Source: Carettochelys insculpta
Lineage: Eukaryota; Chordata; Testudines; Carettochelyidae
Length of the DNA: 64,000 nucleotides
Direction of reading: 5' to 3'
NCBI RefSeq assembly: GCF_033958435.1
Contig: NC_134161.1
Span: 12,524,001 to 12,588,000, forward strand
In this document: one piece after another, positions 33,236-43,861 of the stretch
Layout: each line of letters begins with the position of its first letter
Position numbering within the stretch: position 1 is the first letter of the stretch
Position numbers and translations under genes: made by a program
Notes under the pieces: generated by a model
What the model saw: only the letters and a program-made list of their open reading frames with translations
Database searches by the model: none
Told to the model about the DNA's origin: nothing

Positions 33236-34382
33236 AGAATAAACTCTGGCATTGGTGTGGAGCCCCTCATGTGCCTCGAGTGCAGAATCCCAATCTGGTT
33301 GCTAAATCTGCAAGGGAGCAACAGCAACAGCCACTTTCTTTGCCTGGAAATTTCAGGCTGCTGCATGCTCAGCAGCTCTGAGCAGATTGCCAGCCCTTCC
33401 ATCACGTTGCTTAACGCGCTACTGAAATGTGCTCACATACTACAGTGACAAGCCTGGTACAAAAGCCCATAGAAAAATGAGAAGAGAAGAGAAAATCTGT
33501 GTCCTATCCATTTTGCATGTCATCTTGCAGGATGAGTGCTGGTTCCTAATTAGGTTTGTGTCTTAGGTGGCCTCACTCTGGGCATGTTGGTATATTTCAA
33601 GCTGTCTCCTGTGGCCTTAGTGAAATGAATCCGGCTCCTTGCCCGTGTCTTTTTTGGTTAATTGCCGCTATTTCTGAGGCACAATAGACGGCTTTTTATT
33701 TTCCTTGCTTTGTCTGGTAGCAGGTGGATCCCATTATGTGCAGCCTGGATACAGTTTTGACACCGTGCTCAGGCGGCAGCAGAATCCGTGACAAATGGGA
33801 GATGCTGGCTGCGAGAGGCACGCTGGATGCGAGAGGCACGCTTGAACAGTGGAGAGGTTTCGCTCAGAGGTAGAGCATCCACACGTCAGTGGTTCTGCAT
33901 GGGGCTTCTCCAACATTTCCCACGGGAAGAACCACATCTCAACAGAGAGGCTTTCTGATGGATACCTCGGCAGCACCATCGGTTCAGGGTAGCCTCATGG
34001 GCCCTGCACTATGGGGGTCCCCGTGGCGGCTGCCCCAACAGTCTTCAGGACAGGACAGTCCCCCATAGTGTAGTTAACCTGGGGGGGCTGGGGGCCAGCA
34101 ACAAGGGCTGGGTCCCCCCTGCACTGCTGTGGGAAGCAGAGTAACACCACAGCCTGTTCCACTCCACTGCCATCTCCCAGCCAGATGACTTCCACTCACC
34201 ACATCACTGGGGCAGAAGGGGAGATCCCCCTGGGGTCCCACACCCCCCTAATTTCAGCCCTGTACCTCTCTTTACAATTACCAGCCCAGCGATCCCAGTT
34301 CCCCTCCCTGCTGCAATTGGATGTCACACGTGGCAGCAAGAGCGACAGTTTACACGAATGGGGGCTTATTGAAGGTATGCTT
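33236..34382. other. Unique sequence, nothing recognised
   Basis: About 1.15 kb. The stretch near 33860-33885 ('cgctcagaggtagagcatcc') faintly resembles a tRNA A-box, but there is no cloverleaf or B-box at the right distance. Confidence 0.4.
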
Positions 34383-34490
34383 GTCACACAATTAATCAGT
34401 GGAACTCCTTGCCACAAGGAATGGTGGAGCCCAAGAGACTGGTAGGATTTTGAACAAGGATTGGGCATCACTGAAGTTGCTAATTTATGT
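34383..34490 (+). mobile_element. CR1-like short fragment, sense
   Basis: 'attaatcagtggaactccttgccacaaggaatggtggagcccaagag' followed by 'aggattttgaacaaggattgggca' matches the end of CR1 ORF2 and the start of its 3' UTR in sense. Both sides are lost. Confidence 0.55.
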
Positions 34491-34688
34491 GAAAACGGCA
34501 AAGGGTTTGGCCTTCTCTAGGGTTTTACCTCAACTTAAGGACATGTTTTTAAATGAAGACGAAGCCCCAAAGTTGCAGGTTGACTGTACTGGAGCACATA
34601 GTCCTTTTTTCCTCTTCCACTATCTACCACTTCTGTGTCCCAGTCATGCCTGAAGGAACCACCTCCAGCTGAATGATGGTAATTGTTT

Positions 34689-35255
34689 CATAAGAACAAC
34701 CACACTGGGTCAGACCAAAGGTCCGTCCAGCTCAGTATCCAGTCTTCCAAAAGTGGCCAATGCCAGGTCCCCCACAGGGAGCAACCACAACAGGTAATCA
34801 TCAAGTGTTCCATCCTCTAGCACCACTCCCAGCTCCTGACAAACAGAGACCAGGGACATCATTCAGACCTGTCCTGGCTAATAGCCATTGATGGACCTAA
34901 CCTCCACGAATGTGTCTAGTCCTTTTTAAAACCCTGCTAAAATCCTGATCTTCACAAACAGCCTCTGGCAAGGAGTTCCACAGGTTGACTGTGCGCTGTG
35001 TGAAGAAATACTTCCCTTTGGTTTGTTTTCAACCTGCTGCCCATTAATTTCATTTGGTTCCCTCCAGTTCTCATGTTCTGGGAACAAGTAAAAAACTTTT
35101 CCTTATTCACTTTTCCCACACCAGTCATGATTTTATATCCCTGCCCTGTTTCCTCTTTTCTAAGCTGAAAAGTCCCAGTCTTTTTTCACCTCTCCTAAGA
35201 TGGCACCTGTTCTAAACTGCTAATCACTTTTGTTGCCCTTTTCTGAACCATTTCT
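34689..35255 (-). mobile_element. CR1 3' end, antisense
   Basis: It begins 'ataagaacaaccacactgggtcagaccaaaggtcc', the antisense CR1 tail. It continues through the 3' UTR and the end of ORF2 ('ggcaaggagttccacaggttgactgtgcgctgtgtgaagaaatac', 'cccattaatttcatttgg') to 'gttgcccttttctgaacc'. The subfamily looks the same as the sense element at 5215-8318. It is 5'-truncated and non-coding. Confidence 0.92.
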
Positions 35256-36347
35256 TTGTCTTTGGCTTCCACCAATGAGGAAGCCAGGCCGTACTAGCTG
35301 TCCCCTCGGTAGGTATGGTATGTTGAAACCAGTAGGCAGGAAAAGAGATGGGTCCAACAAAGCATATCATGCAAGGCAGCAGTCTGCCTTCTTCAAGGGA
35401 AAGCTTGGGGCCAGATCTTGCATGGGTCACATTGGAACAGCTGGTGACATAGCACTGAAATCCCCAACCCCGCAGCCATCCTATCTCTTCTGGGGGCTCT
35501 CTCGGTATTTTGATCCAGGACCTGGCTTGCATTAGAAAGACCTCTGTCCATTCATCCCTCCCTAGCAGGAAGCAGAGCAATGAGGGAAACCCATCACTAG
35601 AGCCACTTGCTACCAGCCTTATACTAGAGGCACTAGTGATATTGTCTTGTAGGGAGTAAGTGAAGCACTGGCACAGAGTGCAGAAGTAATTCGGCTTGTA
35701 CTGGCGAGCAGAAGGATGCAGATGCATAGAAAGGGAATACAAGACTCCTGAAGCCACTGCTGGCTCCTCCTGCCCCCGAAGTGCTAGAAGTCTCTCTCCT
35801 TTCTTCCAATCTCTTCCACATTCCTCATTCTTCCTATTAGCTCCGCATATCCTTCAATCCCCATTTCTGACTCCTTCTTGCTGGCTTCTTTTCTCTGCAC
35901 TCTCCCTCCACCTGGCTGCTTGCATCCTGCAGAACGCTGCATGCTAATCTTTGCATGGGAACTGTAACTCAGCTATTGATCAGTGTTTGTAGGCTTTCTG
36001 TAAACTTTGGTTGTAAAGGTTTCATTAGCCTGCCTCACGGTCATTACATCAAGTAATGGAAAACATCCATCTTCTGCGCCTCTGCAGCGTCCAATGGCAA
36101 TCGCTCTGAAGAGTGTTAATCAAGCTATGAAAATCATTGGCACCTCATTCCTTTATTATGAGAAACTGCTCAACGCCTCACTTGGGATCAGAGACCCCAG
36201 AGCCCAGGGAGGCAACGACACCTGCAGAGAGAATCTATTCTCCAGCTAATGAGAACTTGTCACTCCTGTTTCAGAGGTAGATGAGTGGTTTATGCTGAAC
36301 TGAGGGGTCAAAAGAACCATCAGGTCTAGTTCTCCACTGCCTGGCAT
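35256..36347. other. Unique sequence, possible conserved element
   Basis: About 1.1 kb. The longest antisense frame (35224-35757) has no recognisable domain. The part at about 35960-36160 is free of repeats and rich in TAAT/ATCAA words, so it is a candidate for cross-species conservation. This is a guess. Confidence 0.35.
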
Positions 36348-36520
36348 CAGAGTTCCCTGGGAGCTGAGTGCCAGGAGAGATTCAGGTGCCACCCAGGTGA
36401 ACATCCAGAGCTGCCCTCAGCCAGCAGCCTGTGTTTCTACTGGTGGTGCACATATGCACATGCCTTGGCACATAACAAAATTTATTCTGCACATGAATGG
36501 AAAAAACTGAGGGAACACTG
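36348..36520 (+). mobile_element. Non-autonomous hAT element, copy G (173 bp)
   Basis: The ends are 'cagagttccct' and 'agggaacactg'. The flanks CCTGGCAT (36340-36347) and CCTGGCAC (36521-36528) agree at 7 of 8 bases. The internal order 'gagagattcaggtgccacccagg', 'gtgtttctactggtggtgcacat', 'acaaaatttattctgcacatg' and 'atggaaaaaac' is that of the family. Confidence 0.92.
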
Positions 36521-37319
36521 CCTGGCACCACCATTTACACCTGCACATAACAGGCGCATAATATGACCGGGCTGAGGGCCCGATTCCTCGCTGTGTTGCT
36601 CCGTTTTTGGTGGGTTTAAACAAGTGGAAAACTGGACAAGTTCAGCTATGACTGCAGCCCCAAAACCTTCTCCTGACAGAGAACATTTCACACACACTTT
36701 GCACAGATGGTAAGTGGTGGCATGCAGGGTAGAGAAATACAGAAGCAGTCTCTTAGTCAAGGACAAAATCTGAGATCATTACTTAGCATCTGATTCAGGA
36801 ACAAATCACTCTGACTCTGTCCCCCCACTTGCTCGTGACAGCAGAAAGCCAGGGCTTTGCAAGCTGGCTCTTACTGCAGAAGGAATCAGCAAAACAGAGT
36901 CTCGGAATATGGTTAGTGCAACGTGTTTCAGTCACAGCAGGCCTCACTTGAACAGAGGTGGTCAGATGGCACACAGGCAAGCCCAGTGACCAGATCGCAG
37001 GGTACAAAACTGCCTCCATTTAGTCTGTAGTGAAAGTAAAGCAGAGAGCAAGTCCTGCTGTTTGCAAGAAGCCCCTTGAAAATGAGCTGTGTTACAAAAC
37101 TAACAATCCAGCATAACTTCAGACTGAGCAGCACACACCAGCTAAGGGGAAAGTGAGTCTTGTAAATGTATGTGTCACAGTGCTACCTGGTGATTCCCAC
37201 TCGCACAGCTAAAAAGCACAATGGGAAGATTGAGCTTGGGGTTCTCTGGGGTCACCACCTCTTCCAGAACTGGGGGGAGGGGCTGCATGGCTCACCAGAC
37301 TGTTAAATGGATGTTATTA
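36521..37319. other. Unique sequence, nothing recognised
   Basis: About 800 bp with no recognised repeat or coding feature. Confidence 0.4.
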
Positions 37320-37600
37320 TTTATTTGTATTAGTGTCACACCGAGGAGCCCCAGTCAGGAACCCCATTGCACCAGGGGCTGTACAAACAGAACGTAAAGG
37401 TGGTCCCTGTGCTAGGGGCTTGCAATCTAAGGATAAAACAATGGCTGATAGGTGGATACAGAGAAACAGTGGAGTGCAAGAAAACAGTGAAACGAAAAGA
37501 ATCACTTCCAAGGCTCTTTGGTGTCCTGCGTGAAATGCATTCACGGTCAGAGTCCCAACTGCCCTGGGAAAGTTTACAGGTCCTACGGTAACGTGCAGCA
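37320..37600 (-). repeat. MIR/L3-like ancient repeat
   Basis: The blocks 'ccccattgcaccaggggctgtacaaacagaa', 'ggtccctgtgctaggggcttgcaatctaagg', 'aaacaatgg' and 'ggtggatacagagaaacagtggagt' match an old amniote repeat related to those at 17860 and 47280. The orientation is assigned by analogy with them. Confidence 0.55.
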
Positions 37601-38086
37601 GTCCTGCCAATTGTACACCTTTGCAGCAACCCTTCCATGTTATTTTAGCAGCTGCTTGCTCCCAGACTTTTAGAGTAAGAGATTAATGCTTTAATTACAC
37701 TGTCTGAAAGCTAAGAGGCTGAGCTTGCAGATGGTATATGACACTGGTTTCCAGCACCAGTGATTCCTGAGGGAGCACAGACTAAAAATCAAGCTGCAGT
37801 CCAAGTGGGGAATGAAAAAGTAAGACGGCAATCAGAATAATGTGATTTTAATGACCATATCTCACTGCTAGTTGGGCCACACATGACAGTTCTTGGCTTT
37901 TTGTGAGCAGAGGATCCCATCTTTGGAAAACTTTTACTGCAGCTACTTTGCTTCCTTGGCGGTTCATGAGATCTCAGACCATTAAGCTACAGGAGTGGAG
38001 AAGGCCTAAAACGGTCCCTGGTGTACACCAGCATAAACACATGCACTCAAATGCTGACATCCATCTGCTTAGAGCCATTTGCGCAC
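37601..38086. other. Unique sequence, nothing recognised
   Basis: About 490 bp, AT-rich, with no feature that I recognise. Confidence 0.4.
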
Positions 38087-38292
38087 CAATGTTCCCTTTC
38101 ATCTTTTCCATCCAAGGGTGGATTTTTTGCCATCTATGTGCAGAATAAATGTTATGTGCACTGAGGCGTGTATGAATGCGCACCACCAGTAGAAATAAAA
38201 AAACCTAGCTCTGGGTGCTGTGCTAATCACCTGGGCAGCATTCGAATCTCTCCTGAGCAGCCACACAAGTGCATAGTTTACAGGTAACACTG
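38087..38292 (-). mobile_element. Non-autonomous hAT element, copy B (206 bp)
   Basis: The ends are 'caatgttccct' and 'ggtaacactg'. The flanks TTGCGCAC (38079-38086) and ATGGACAC (38293-38300) agree at only 5 of 8 bases, so the duplication is weak here. The interior is clearly the family ('cttttccatcca', 'gtgcagaataaatgttatgtgcactgaggcg', 'gcaccaccagtagaaa', 'gggcagcattcgaatctctcctgagcagcc'). Confidence 0.85.
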
Positions 38293-38324
38293 ATGGACAC
38301 ACTCCTCTGTACACACTAACCAGC

Positions 38325-39025
38325 AACTATACACCACACCACAGTCACTCTTACTCAGGGACCCATCCATGCAACAAACCTCGTTGCCAGCTCTGCCCAC
38401 ATATCTACACCAGCAACACCATTACAGGACCTAGCCAGATCAGCCACACCATCGTGGGTTCATTCAGCTGCACATCTACCAATATAATTTATGCCATCAT
38501 GTGCCAGCAATGCCCCTCTGCTATATACATCGGACAAACTGGACAGTCTCTACGTAAAAGAATAAACGCACACAAATCAGACATCAGAAATGGCAATATA
38601 CGAAAACCCGTAGGAGAGCACTTCAATCTCCCGGGCCACACAGTAGCAGACTTAAAAGTAGCTATCCTAAAGCAAAGAAATTTCAGGACCAGACTCCAAA
38701 GAGAAATTGCTGAGCTACAATTCATCTGCAAATTCGACACCCTCAGCTCAGGCTTAAACAAAGACTGTGAATGGCTGGCTAAATACAGAAGCAGCTTCCC
38801 CTCCCTTGGTGTTCACACCTCCAGATCAACTGCTGGTAGTAAGCCTCACCCTTGCTGACTGAGCTAACCTTGTTAACCCCACCCTTGCTCTGGCTTATTT
38901 ATACCTGGCCCTGCAGATTTCCATGACCAGCATCTGATGAAGTGAGTCTGTGCTCACGAAAGCTCATGCTCAAAACTTTTCTGTTAGTCTATAAGGTGCC
39001 ACAGGACCCTTCGTTGCTGTTACAG
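38325..39025 (+). mobile_element. Penelope-like element, 5'-truncated, with GIY-YIG domain
   Basis: The element holds the C-terminal endonuclease coding region followed by the non-coding tail. The tail reads 'catctgatgaagtgagtctgtgctcacgaaagctcatgctc' and then 'ctgttagtctataaggtgccacaggac'. The left limit is uncertain because the sequence upstream of about 38330 is decayed and a hAT copy ends at 38292. The reverse-transcriptase part of the family is absent. The element's tail matches the fragments at 24279, 25921 and 30886. Confidence 0.9.
38343..38858 (+). pseudogene. Penelope GIY-YIG endonuclease domain (partial, frame open)
   Basis: From about 38343 to the stop at 38856-38858 the frame is open. 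It starts with a Cys-rich linker (GTHPCNKPRCQLCPHIYT, near 38358-38411). It then enters the GIY-YIG nuclease: NIIYAIMCQQCPSAIYIGQT near 38481-38540, with YIGQT as the YIG half and LRKRINAHKSD after it, and GEHFNLPGH near 38613. The C-terminus has AELQFICKFDTLSSGLNKDCEW. In Penelope elements this domain nicks target DNA for reverse transcription. About 170 codons remain; without the reverse transcriptase it cannot mobilise itself. Confidence 0.88.
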
Positions 39026-39692
39026 ACCCTCACTGGCACTCCCTTTTTGTCAGTCCTACAGCACCCCTAGTTTGGAGGCATCAGATTCAGTGAAGATGGG
39101 CAGGCAGGAAGTCTGATTAGATCCCCCTGTCAGGCGAGCTCCTGGAGCGGGAAAGCAGGCGTCTAACCCAACCCTGTCCTACGCAGTGGGTCCAGCTCAG
39201 GCACCTGGCCAGGGCTCCAGGCACAGAGATCTAGTCCGCTCCTGTGCGTCTAGTGCTCGTTAGGCACTTCAGTGGAAAGGCACTAACATTCTTGGAGCTG
39301 CAGAAGACAGACAATCAAGGCCACCGTCTCATCAATGCCGCACAGCCAGAGTAGTTTTTCTCTACAGTTTCCTCATCCTTTTTCTCTCCTGCTATTTTCC
39401 TCCCCATTTCTTATTCTCCTTCCTCCTCCTCATCTCTCGCTCCCCTTCACTTATGCTCTGCCTCCATTCCCCCAGCTTTCCTCTCCCCTGGGAATGCTGA
39501 CTCGGGAATAAAATCCTGTCCACCCTATCTCGCCAAGAGCCCTTCACTGATCAGCCTGGGCCACTCCCCATTATCCCCTCACGGGTAGAGAGAGAACCTG
39601 CAGTGAAACTGACTGGACCTTTCCTAGGTTCAGGCTTTTCTGGAGAATGGGGATCTGATCAGACACCCGCTCCAACCCACTTGGGCAGAGGG
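39026..39692. other. Unique sequence with pyrimidine-rich part
   Basis: About 670 bp. The stretch at about 39350-39490 is C/T-rich ('ctccttcctcctcctcatctctcgctcccc'). No gene is recognised. Confidence 0.4.
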
Positions 39693-40321
39693 TAGGTCTA
39701 CGCAGCAAAAATATTTCAAAAGAACAGCCATTCCTTCAAAATAACTATCCTAGGCCTAGACAATGCCACCGCTATTTCAGAAGAGCAGTGGGCTTATTTC
39801 AAATTTGGCAAACCTCATTCTACGAGGAATGGCACCTATTTCAGAATAGGCATTGTTAAGGGAGGGCATAAAGCCTATTTTGAAACAAGCCATAGTGTGC
39901 CCAATGGCTCCATTTCCAAATAGCCTCAGTGGCTACGTCTACACTCGAAGCATCTGTCTACAGAAGTTACTCTTGGAAGAGACGTTCTGACAAAACTTCT
40001 GTGGACAGATCGCGTCTACATATGAAAGCAGATCATCTTTTCACCTGCTCTGTCGACAAAGTGTCCCCTGGGGTCTCTACATGGCTTTTTTGTTGAAAGT
40101 TTCTGTTGACAAAACACAATTTACGTGTTGATGCTCTGTGAGTTTTGTCCACAAAACTCTCTAGTGTAGATGTAGCCTGTGGGTGTAAATGCTTCATTTC
40201 AAAATAGCTAAGTGCTATTTCAAAATGCATTTTTGTGTGTCGCAGAGTTATTTTGAAATAAGCGATTTTAGAATAGCTCTTCTGAAGTCGCTTATTTTGA
40301 AATAAGGCTGCTGTGGAGCTA
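39693..40321. mobile_element. Outer MITE interrupted by a second MITE
   Basis: The ends 'taggtctacgcagc' (39693) and 'gctgctgtggagcta' (to 40321) are imperfect inverted repeats. The interior is full of 'tatttc(a/g)aaat' words on both sides of the insert at 39931-40177. The outer halves join as 'caaatagcctcagt' plus 'gggtgtaaatgcttcatttc'. The superfamily and target duplication are not clear. Confidence 0.55.
39931..40177 (+). mobile_element. Inner MITE sharing the ggctacgtctacact terminus (247 bp)
   Basis: It begins 'ggctacgtctacact' and ends 'agtgtagatgtagcc', an almost perfect inverted pair over 15 bp. The interior uses repeated 'tctgt(c/g)gacaaa(a)' words and is unlike that of the 688/710-bp elements, so it is a separate family with the same terminal sequence. 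The flanks AGT (39928-39930) and TGT (40178-40180) agree at 2 of 3 bases. Confidence 0.75.
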
Positions 40322-41845
40322 TATCCAGAGTCTTGCTCACTAAAAGGAGAAATTTGTTTTCATCCCAAATCTGGGCATGAAGGAAAAATATCAAAAATAT
40401 GAATTTTAAATTATTTATCTATTTCATGGAACTGAAAGTATCACACATTTGGTGGTGGTGGTTAGGGGTGGGGGGCATCGAGAAATGTCCAAATGTTTTG
40501 TTTTGACATACCTGAAAACAGGAATTTTCAGCCCTCCCAAATCAAAATACTTCATTTCAGTTGGTTGAACAGAATTAAAATGTTTCATTTCCACTGAATT
40601 GAACATTAATCTGCGTTCCCCAAAGCCGCTGCTGTGCCTCATGAAAGCTGTAATGCAGAAGATTTGTACCCCATCTCCTCCTGAAGCAGGGAAGGCAGAA
40701 TTTCTTTTTTAATATAATTGTGATGGCTAATATTAAACAGTTATTAAAAATAAATATAATCAATTTGAGTTTTCAAAACTGCACACAATTATGGGATTTA
40801 AACTTTTTCTACATTTGTATTGATTTAAATTATCACTTTCCTGGGAAATTATGGGAGGGTTGGATCAGCTCAGAATTATTTAATGCCAGTAGAGTTACTT
40901 CTTCATAAGCCTCCAACCACAAAATTGTCAACAGCACATGTCCAAACATACAAAGAAAATGTCCTTAAATCAAACTCTAATGAATTCTCAAGCAGCACTT
41001 TGCTTTCTTTGCCTGTCAGTGACTTCTGATTATTATTGATGGAAACACTTTCTAGTCAACTTGTGTGTGTATGGTGAAATCATCAGTCACTCCCATTTAC
41101 TGATAAAAAATTTAATCGTGTGAACCTCCCAAAACACGTTCCAAGGCTGAAATACATATCCCAGGATGCACAGTGGTGGGCCAATCAGGCATGAATGAAG
41201 GGAAATGTGGTCCAATGTGGCCCACAGACTAAGACGAGGCATGAAAGACCTAAACTACAACATCCACAACACCTCTTCCAGCTGACACTGATAAAGACAG
41301 AACAGAGCTGAAATGAAATAAAATATTATTTGATTTGACAAAATGAAATGTTGTCAGTCAGGCTGACCTGAGTGCAAACGAAATATTTAATGCTGGCTTG
41401 CACGATGAAAAATGTCAGGAAAATTGAAATTTTCTCAGGAAAATTTCAACATTTGTGGAACCTGCATTTTCCATTAAAAAGAAGATTGAAAAGAGTAAGC
41501 CCCAACAGCTTCACTCATAGGACATCAGAGAGACAAATGAGAGATTACCCCATTGGAAAAGGGATGGAGAAAATACAGAAGGTAAGACAGTGGTAGTCTA
41601 CAAACCAGAGAGAGCCTGAGACCACTGCATTCACTTTTCATCCCAATGGAAGCGGAAAAGCTCCAGGGAAGGTGGATGACAATCATTCAAGCCCTCATGT
41701 TGGGGCAGGGTAGACTTAAGCTGGTCATGAAAGGTAAAGGCCAGCTGGTTGTTTTTCTTAAAAAGGCAGGGATACAAGGCACAAGCAATGTTGCCTGGTG
41801 AGAGCCTACACAGAGGCAAGATGAGATATGAGATAAGAAAAACAC
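40322..41845. other. Unique sequence, nothing recognised
   Basis: About 1.5 kb, AT-rich, including a G-rich run near 40452-40478 ('ggtggtggtggttaggggtgggggg'). No repeat family or exon is recognised. Confidence 0.4.
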
Positions 41846-41922
41846 TCTGTGTGTGTGTGTGTGAGAAAGAGAGAGAGATAAGAAAAACACTGTGTGTGTG
41901 TGTGCATGTGTGTGCCTCCACA
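41834..41922. repeat. (GT)n microsatellite in a tandem duplication
   Basis: A unit of about 50 bp, 'gataagaaaaacact' plus a GT run, occurs twice in tandem (first GT run about 41850-41864, second about 41891-41912), separated by 'gagaaagagagaga'. This is a small local duplication of a microsatellite and its flank. Confidence 0.8.
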
Positions 41923-42234
41923 CATTCCTTTACTCCCGTGTCTCCCAGGAAATAAGCCCAAAGAAAGCAAGCCAGCATTTGCCAGCTTTGCCATAGATCA
42001 TTGTAGCCAAATTACAGGATTTCTGTCTGAGTCAATACAGAAGCCCTTGAGCTTACTAGCATCCATTTTTAAACATACAAATGTGTTAGAACCGTCAAGC
42101 TCCAATAACCTGGTGCTACAAAGGAGAACATGGAAAGAAAGAGTAATCAAGGGAAAGACTTACTGAGCTAAATCCATCCCAAGTGTAAGTCAGCCAGGGG
42201 GTAAAGATTTTTAACATCATAGGCTGGTTTCAAT
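41923..42234. other. Unique sequence, nothing recognised
   Basis: About 310 bp between the GT repeat and the MITE, with no recognised feature. Confidence 0.4.
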
Positions 42235-42944
42235 AGCTGCGTCTACACGTGCACGCTACTTCGAAGTAGCGGCACTAACTTCGAAATAGCGCCCGTCACG
42301 TCTACACGCGTCGGGCGCTATTTCGAAGTTGAAATTGACGTTAGGCGGCGAGACGTCGAAGTCGCTAACCCCATGAGGGGATGGGATTAGCACCCTACTT
42401 CGACGTTCAACATCGAAGTAGGGACGTGTAGACGATCCGCGTCCCGCAACATCGAAATAGCGGGGTCCTCCATGGCGGCCATCAGCTGGGGGGTTGAGAG
42501 ATACTCTCTCTCCAGCCCTTGCGGGGCTCTGTGGTCACCGTGGGCAGCAGCCCTTAGCCCAGGGCTTCTGGCTGCTGCTGCTGCAGCTGGGGGTCCGTGC
42601 TGCATATACAGGGTCTGCAACTAGTTGTTGGCTCTGTGTATCTTGCACTGTTTAATGAAAGTGTGTCTGGGAGGGGCCCTTTAAGGGAGCGACTTGCTGT
42701 TGAGTCCGCCCCGTGACCCTGTCTGCAGCTGTGCCTGGCTCCCTTATTTCGATGTGTGCTACTTTGGCGTGTAGACGTTCCCTCGCTGTGCCTATTTCGA
42801 TGTTGGGCTGAGCAACGTCGAAGTTGAACATCGACGTTGCCAGCCCTGGAGGACGTGTAGACGTTATTCATCGAAATAGCCTATTTCGATGTCGCAACAT
42901 CGAAATAAGCTATTTCGAAGTTGGGTGCACGTGTAGACGTAGCC
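42235..42944 (+). mobile_element. Non-autonomous DNA transposon (MITE), 710 bp, copy 2 of 2
   Basis: The ends 'agctgcgtctacacgtgcac' and 'gtgcacgtgtagacgtagcc' are inverted repeats with two mismatches. AAT flanks both sides (42232-42234, 42945-42947), a likely 3-bp target duplication. It is collinear with 1242-1929 through 'gacgttaggcggcgagacgtc', 'ggtcctccatggcggccatc', 'cagcccttgcggggctctg', 'agggcttctggctgctgctg' and 'gggaggggccctttaaggg'. It retains more CpG sites than copy 1, suggesting it is younger. No transposase frame is present. Confidence 0.85.
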
Positions 42945-43232
42945 AATGAGTCCAAACACAATGGTATGAGCAGGGAAGCTTAGAGCCACCTGAATATGTA
43001 TGTTACAGCAATTCAGATGCTTTAGTTTAACATCTGCTCATCAACCTATAGCTTGCACTTCTCTCCTCCCCTCCCCTCCCCACCCCTGCACCCTGATCTA
43101 TCCCTGCTAAATTAGGCTCACTGCATCTGACTGGATGGAACTGCACGGGCAGGGGATGGAAGACAGCAGAGTATCCAAAACTGAAGCTGCTGTAAGAACC
43201 AGTAAGCAGCCACCGCTCCTCAGGTTACACGA
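42945..43232. other. Unique sequence with a C-rich run
   Basis: A short CT/C-rich run lies at about 43061-43087 ('ctctcctcccctcccctcccc'-like). Nothing else is recognised. Confidence 0.4.
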
Positions 43233-43531
43233 AGGCCAGGTATACACCAGCACTTAAAAGTTGATTGTAGAAATGCGGCTCCAACTATGGCAAGGGTGTA
43301 GCTGGAATTGACTTACCTGCAATCGACTCACCTGGTCATCCCAACAGAGGGGAGTCGATGGGAGTTACTCTTCCACTAACATCCCTTACTCCTCACAAGA
43401 TTGAGGGGTTCAGGGGTTGACTGCCAAATCCAGATGGTTCTATTTTGTGCGTCCCCACTAGGGGTGTGAAATTGAACCCCAGAAGATCTACCCTGACTGG
43501 GTCGATCTTCCAGGTAGTGAAGACATACCCT
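43233..43531 (-). mobile_element. MITE, second family, copy 3 of 3 (about 299 bp)
   Basis: This is the antisense counterpart of 12848-13140 and 18516-18786. In this orientation it starts 'aggccaggtatacacc' and ends 'gtagtgaagacataccct', the clearest pair of termini in the family. The interior has 'gtagctggaattgacttacc', 'gtcatcccaacaga', 'ggggttgactgcc' and 'gtgtgaaattgaacccc'. Confidence 0.78.
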
Positions 43532-43861
43532 GAGAAACTTTTACACACGTGTGTAAAGGAAGGAATGTCTTCTCCATGGATCACCGCCTTGTAGTGGTTG
43601 TGGGACTCGTGTGTTTCAATGACCCCCAAAAGTGATGCTGCCTGGAGTCATGTACTCCCTTAGGATCATCCATGGAAGAACAGCCAAGGGCAAGTTTACA
43701 GACAGAGCATGATACAAGGAGTCTTCAATGGCAAGGCAGAGGGAGGAGAACTGCACAATCGAGGTGAAAATGTTATAATGGCTGTGAAGGTGGATGAAGG
43801 CCAAAGTTGAGAGAGGATTTCCAATCATTGCGATATCCGTGCAATTTTATTTGAAGACTTC
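43532..43861. other. Unique sequence, nothing recognised
   Basis: About 330 bp between a MITE and a CR1 fragment, with no recognised feature. Confidence 0.4.

Noticed and set aside
33855..33890. tRNA A-box-like word 'gctcagaggtagagcatcc'
   Set aside because: No B-box at the right distance and no cloverleaf can be drawn, so it is not a tRNA or an intact SINE.
35224..35757. 177-codon open frame on the minus strand
   Set aside because: It overlaps the end of an antisense CR1 tail and unique DNA, shows no domain or low-complexity signature of a real protein, and has no splice context that I trust.
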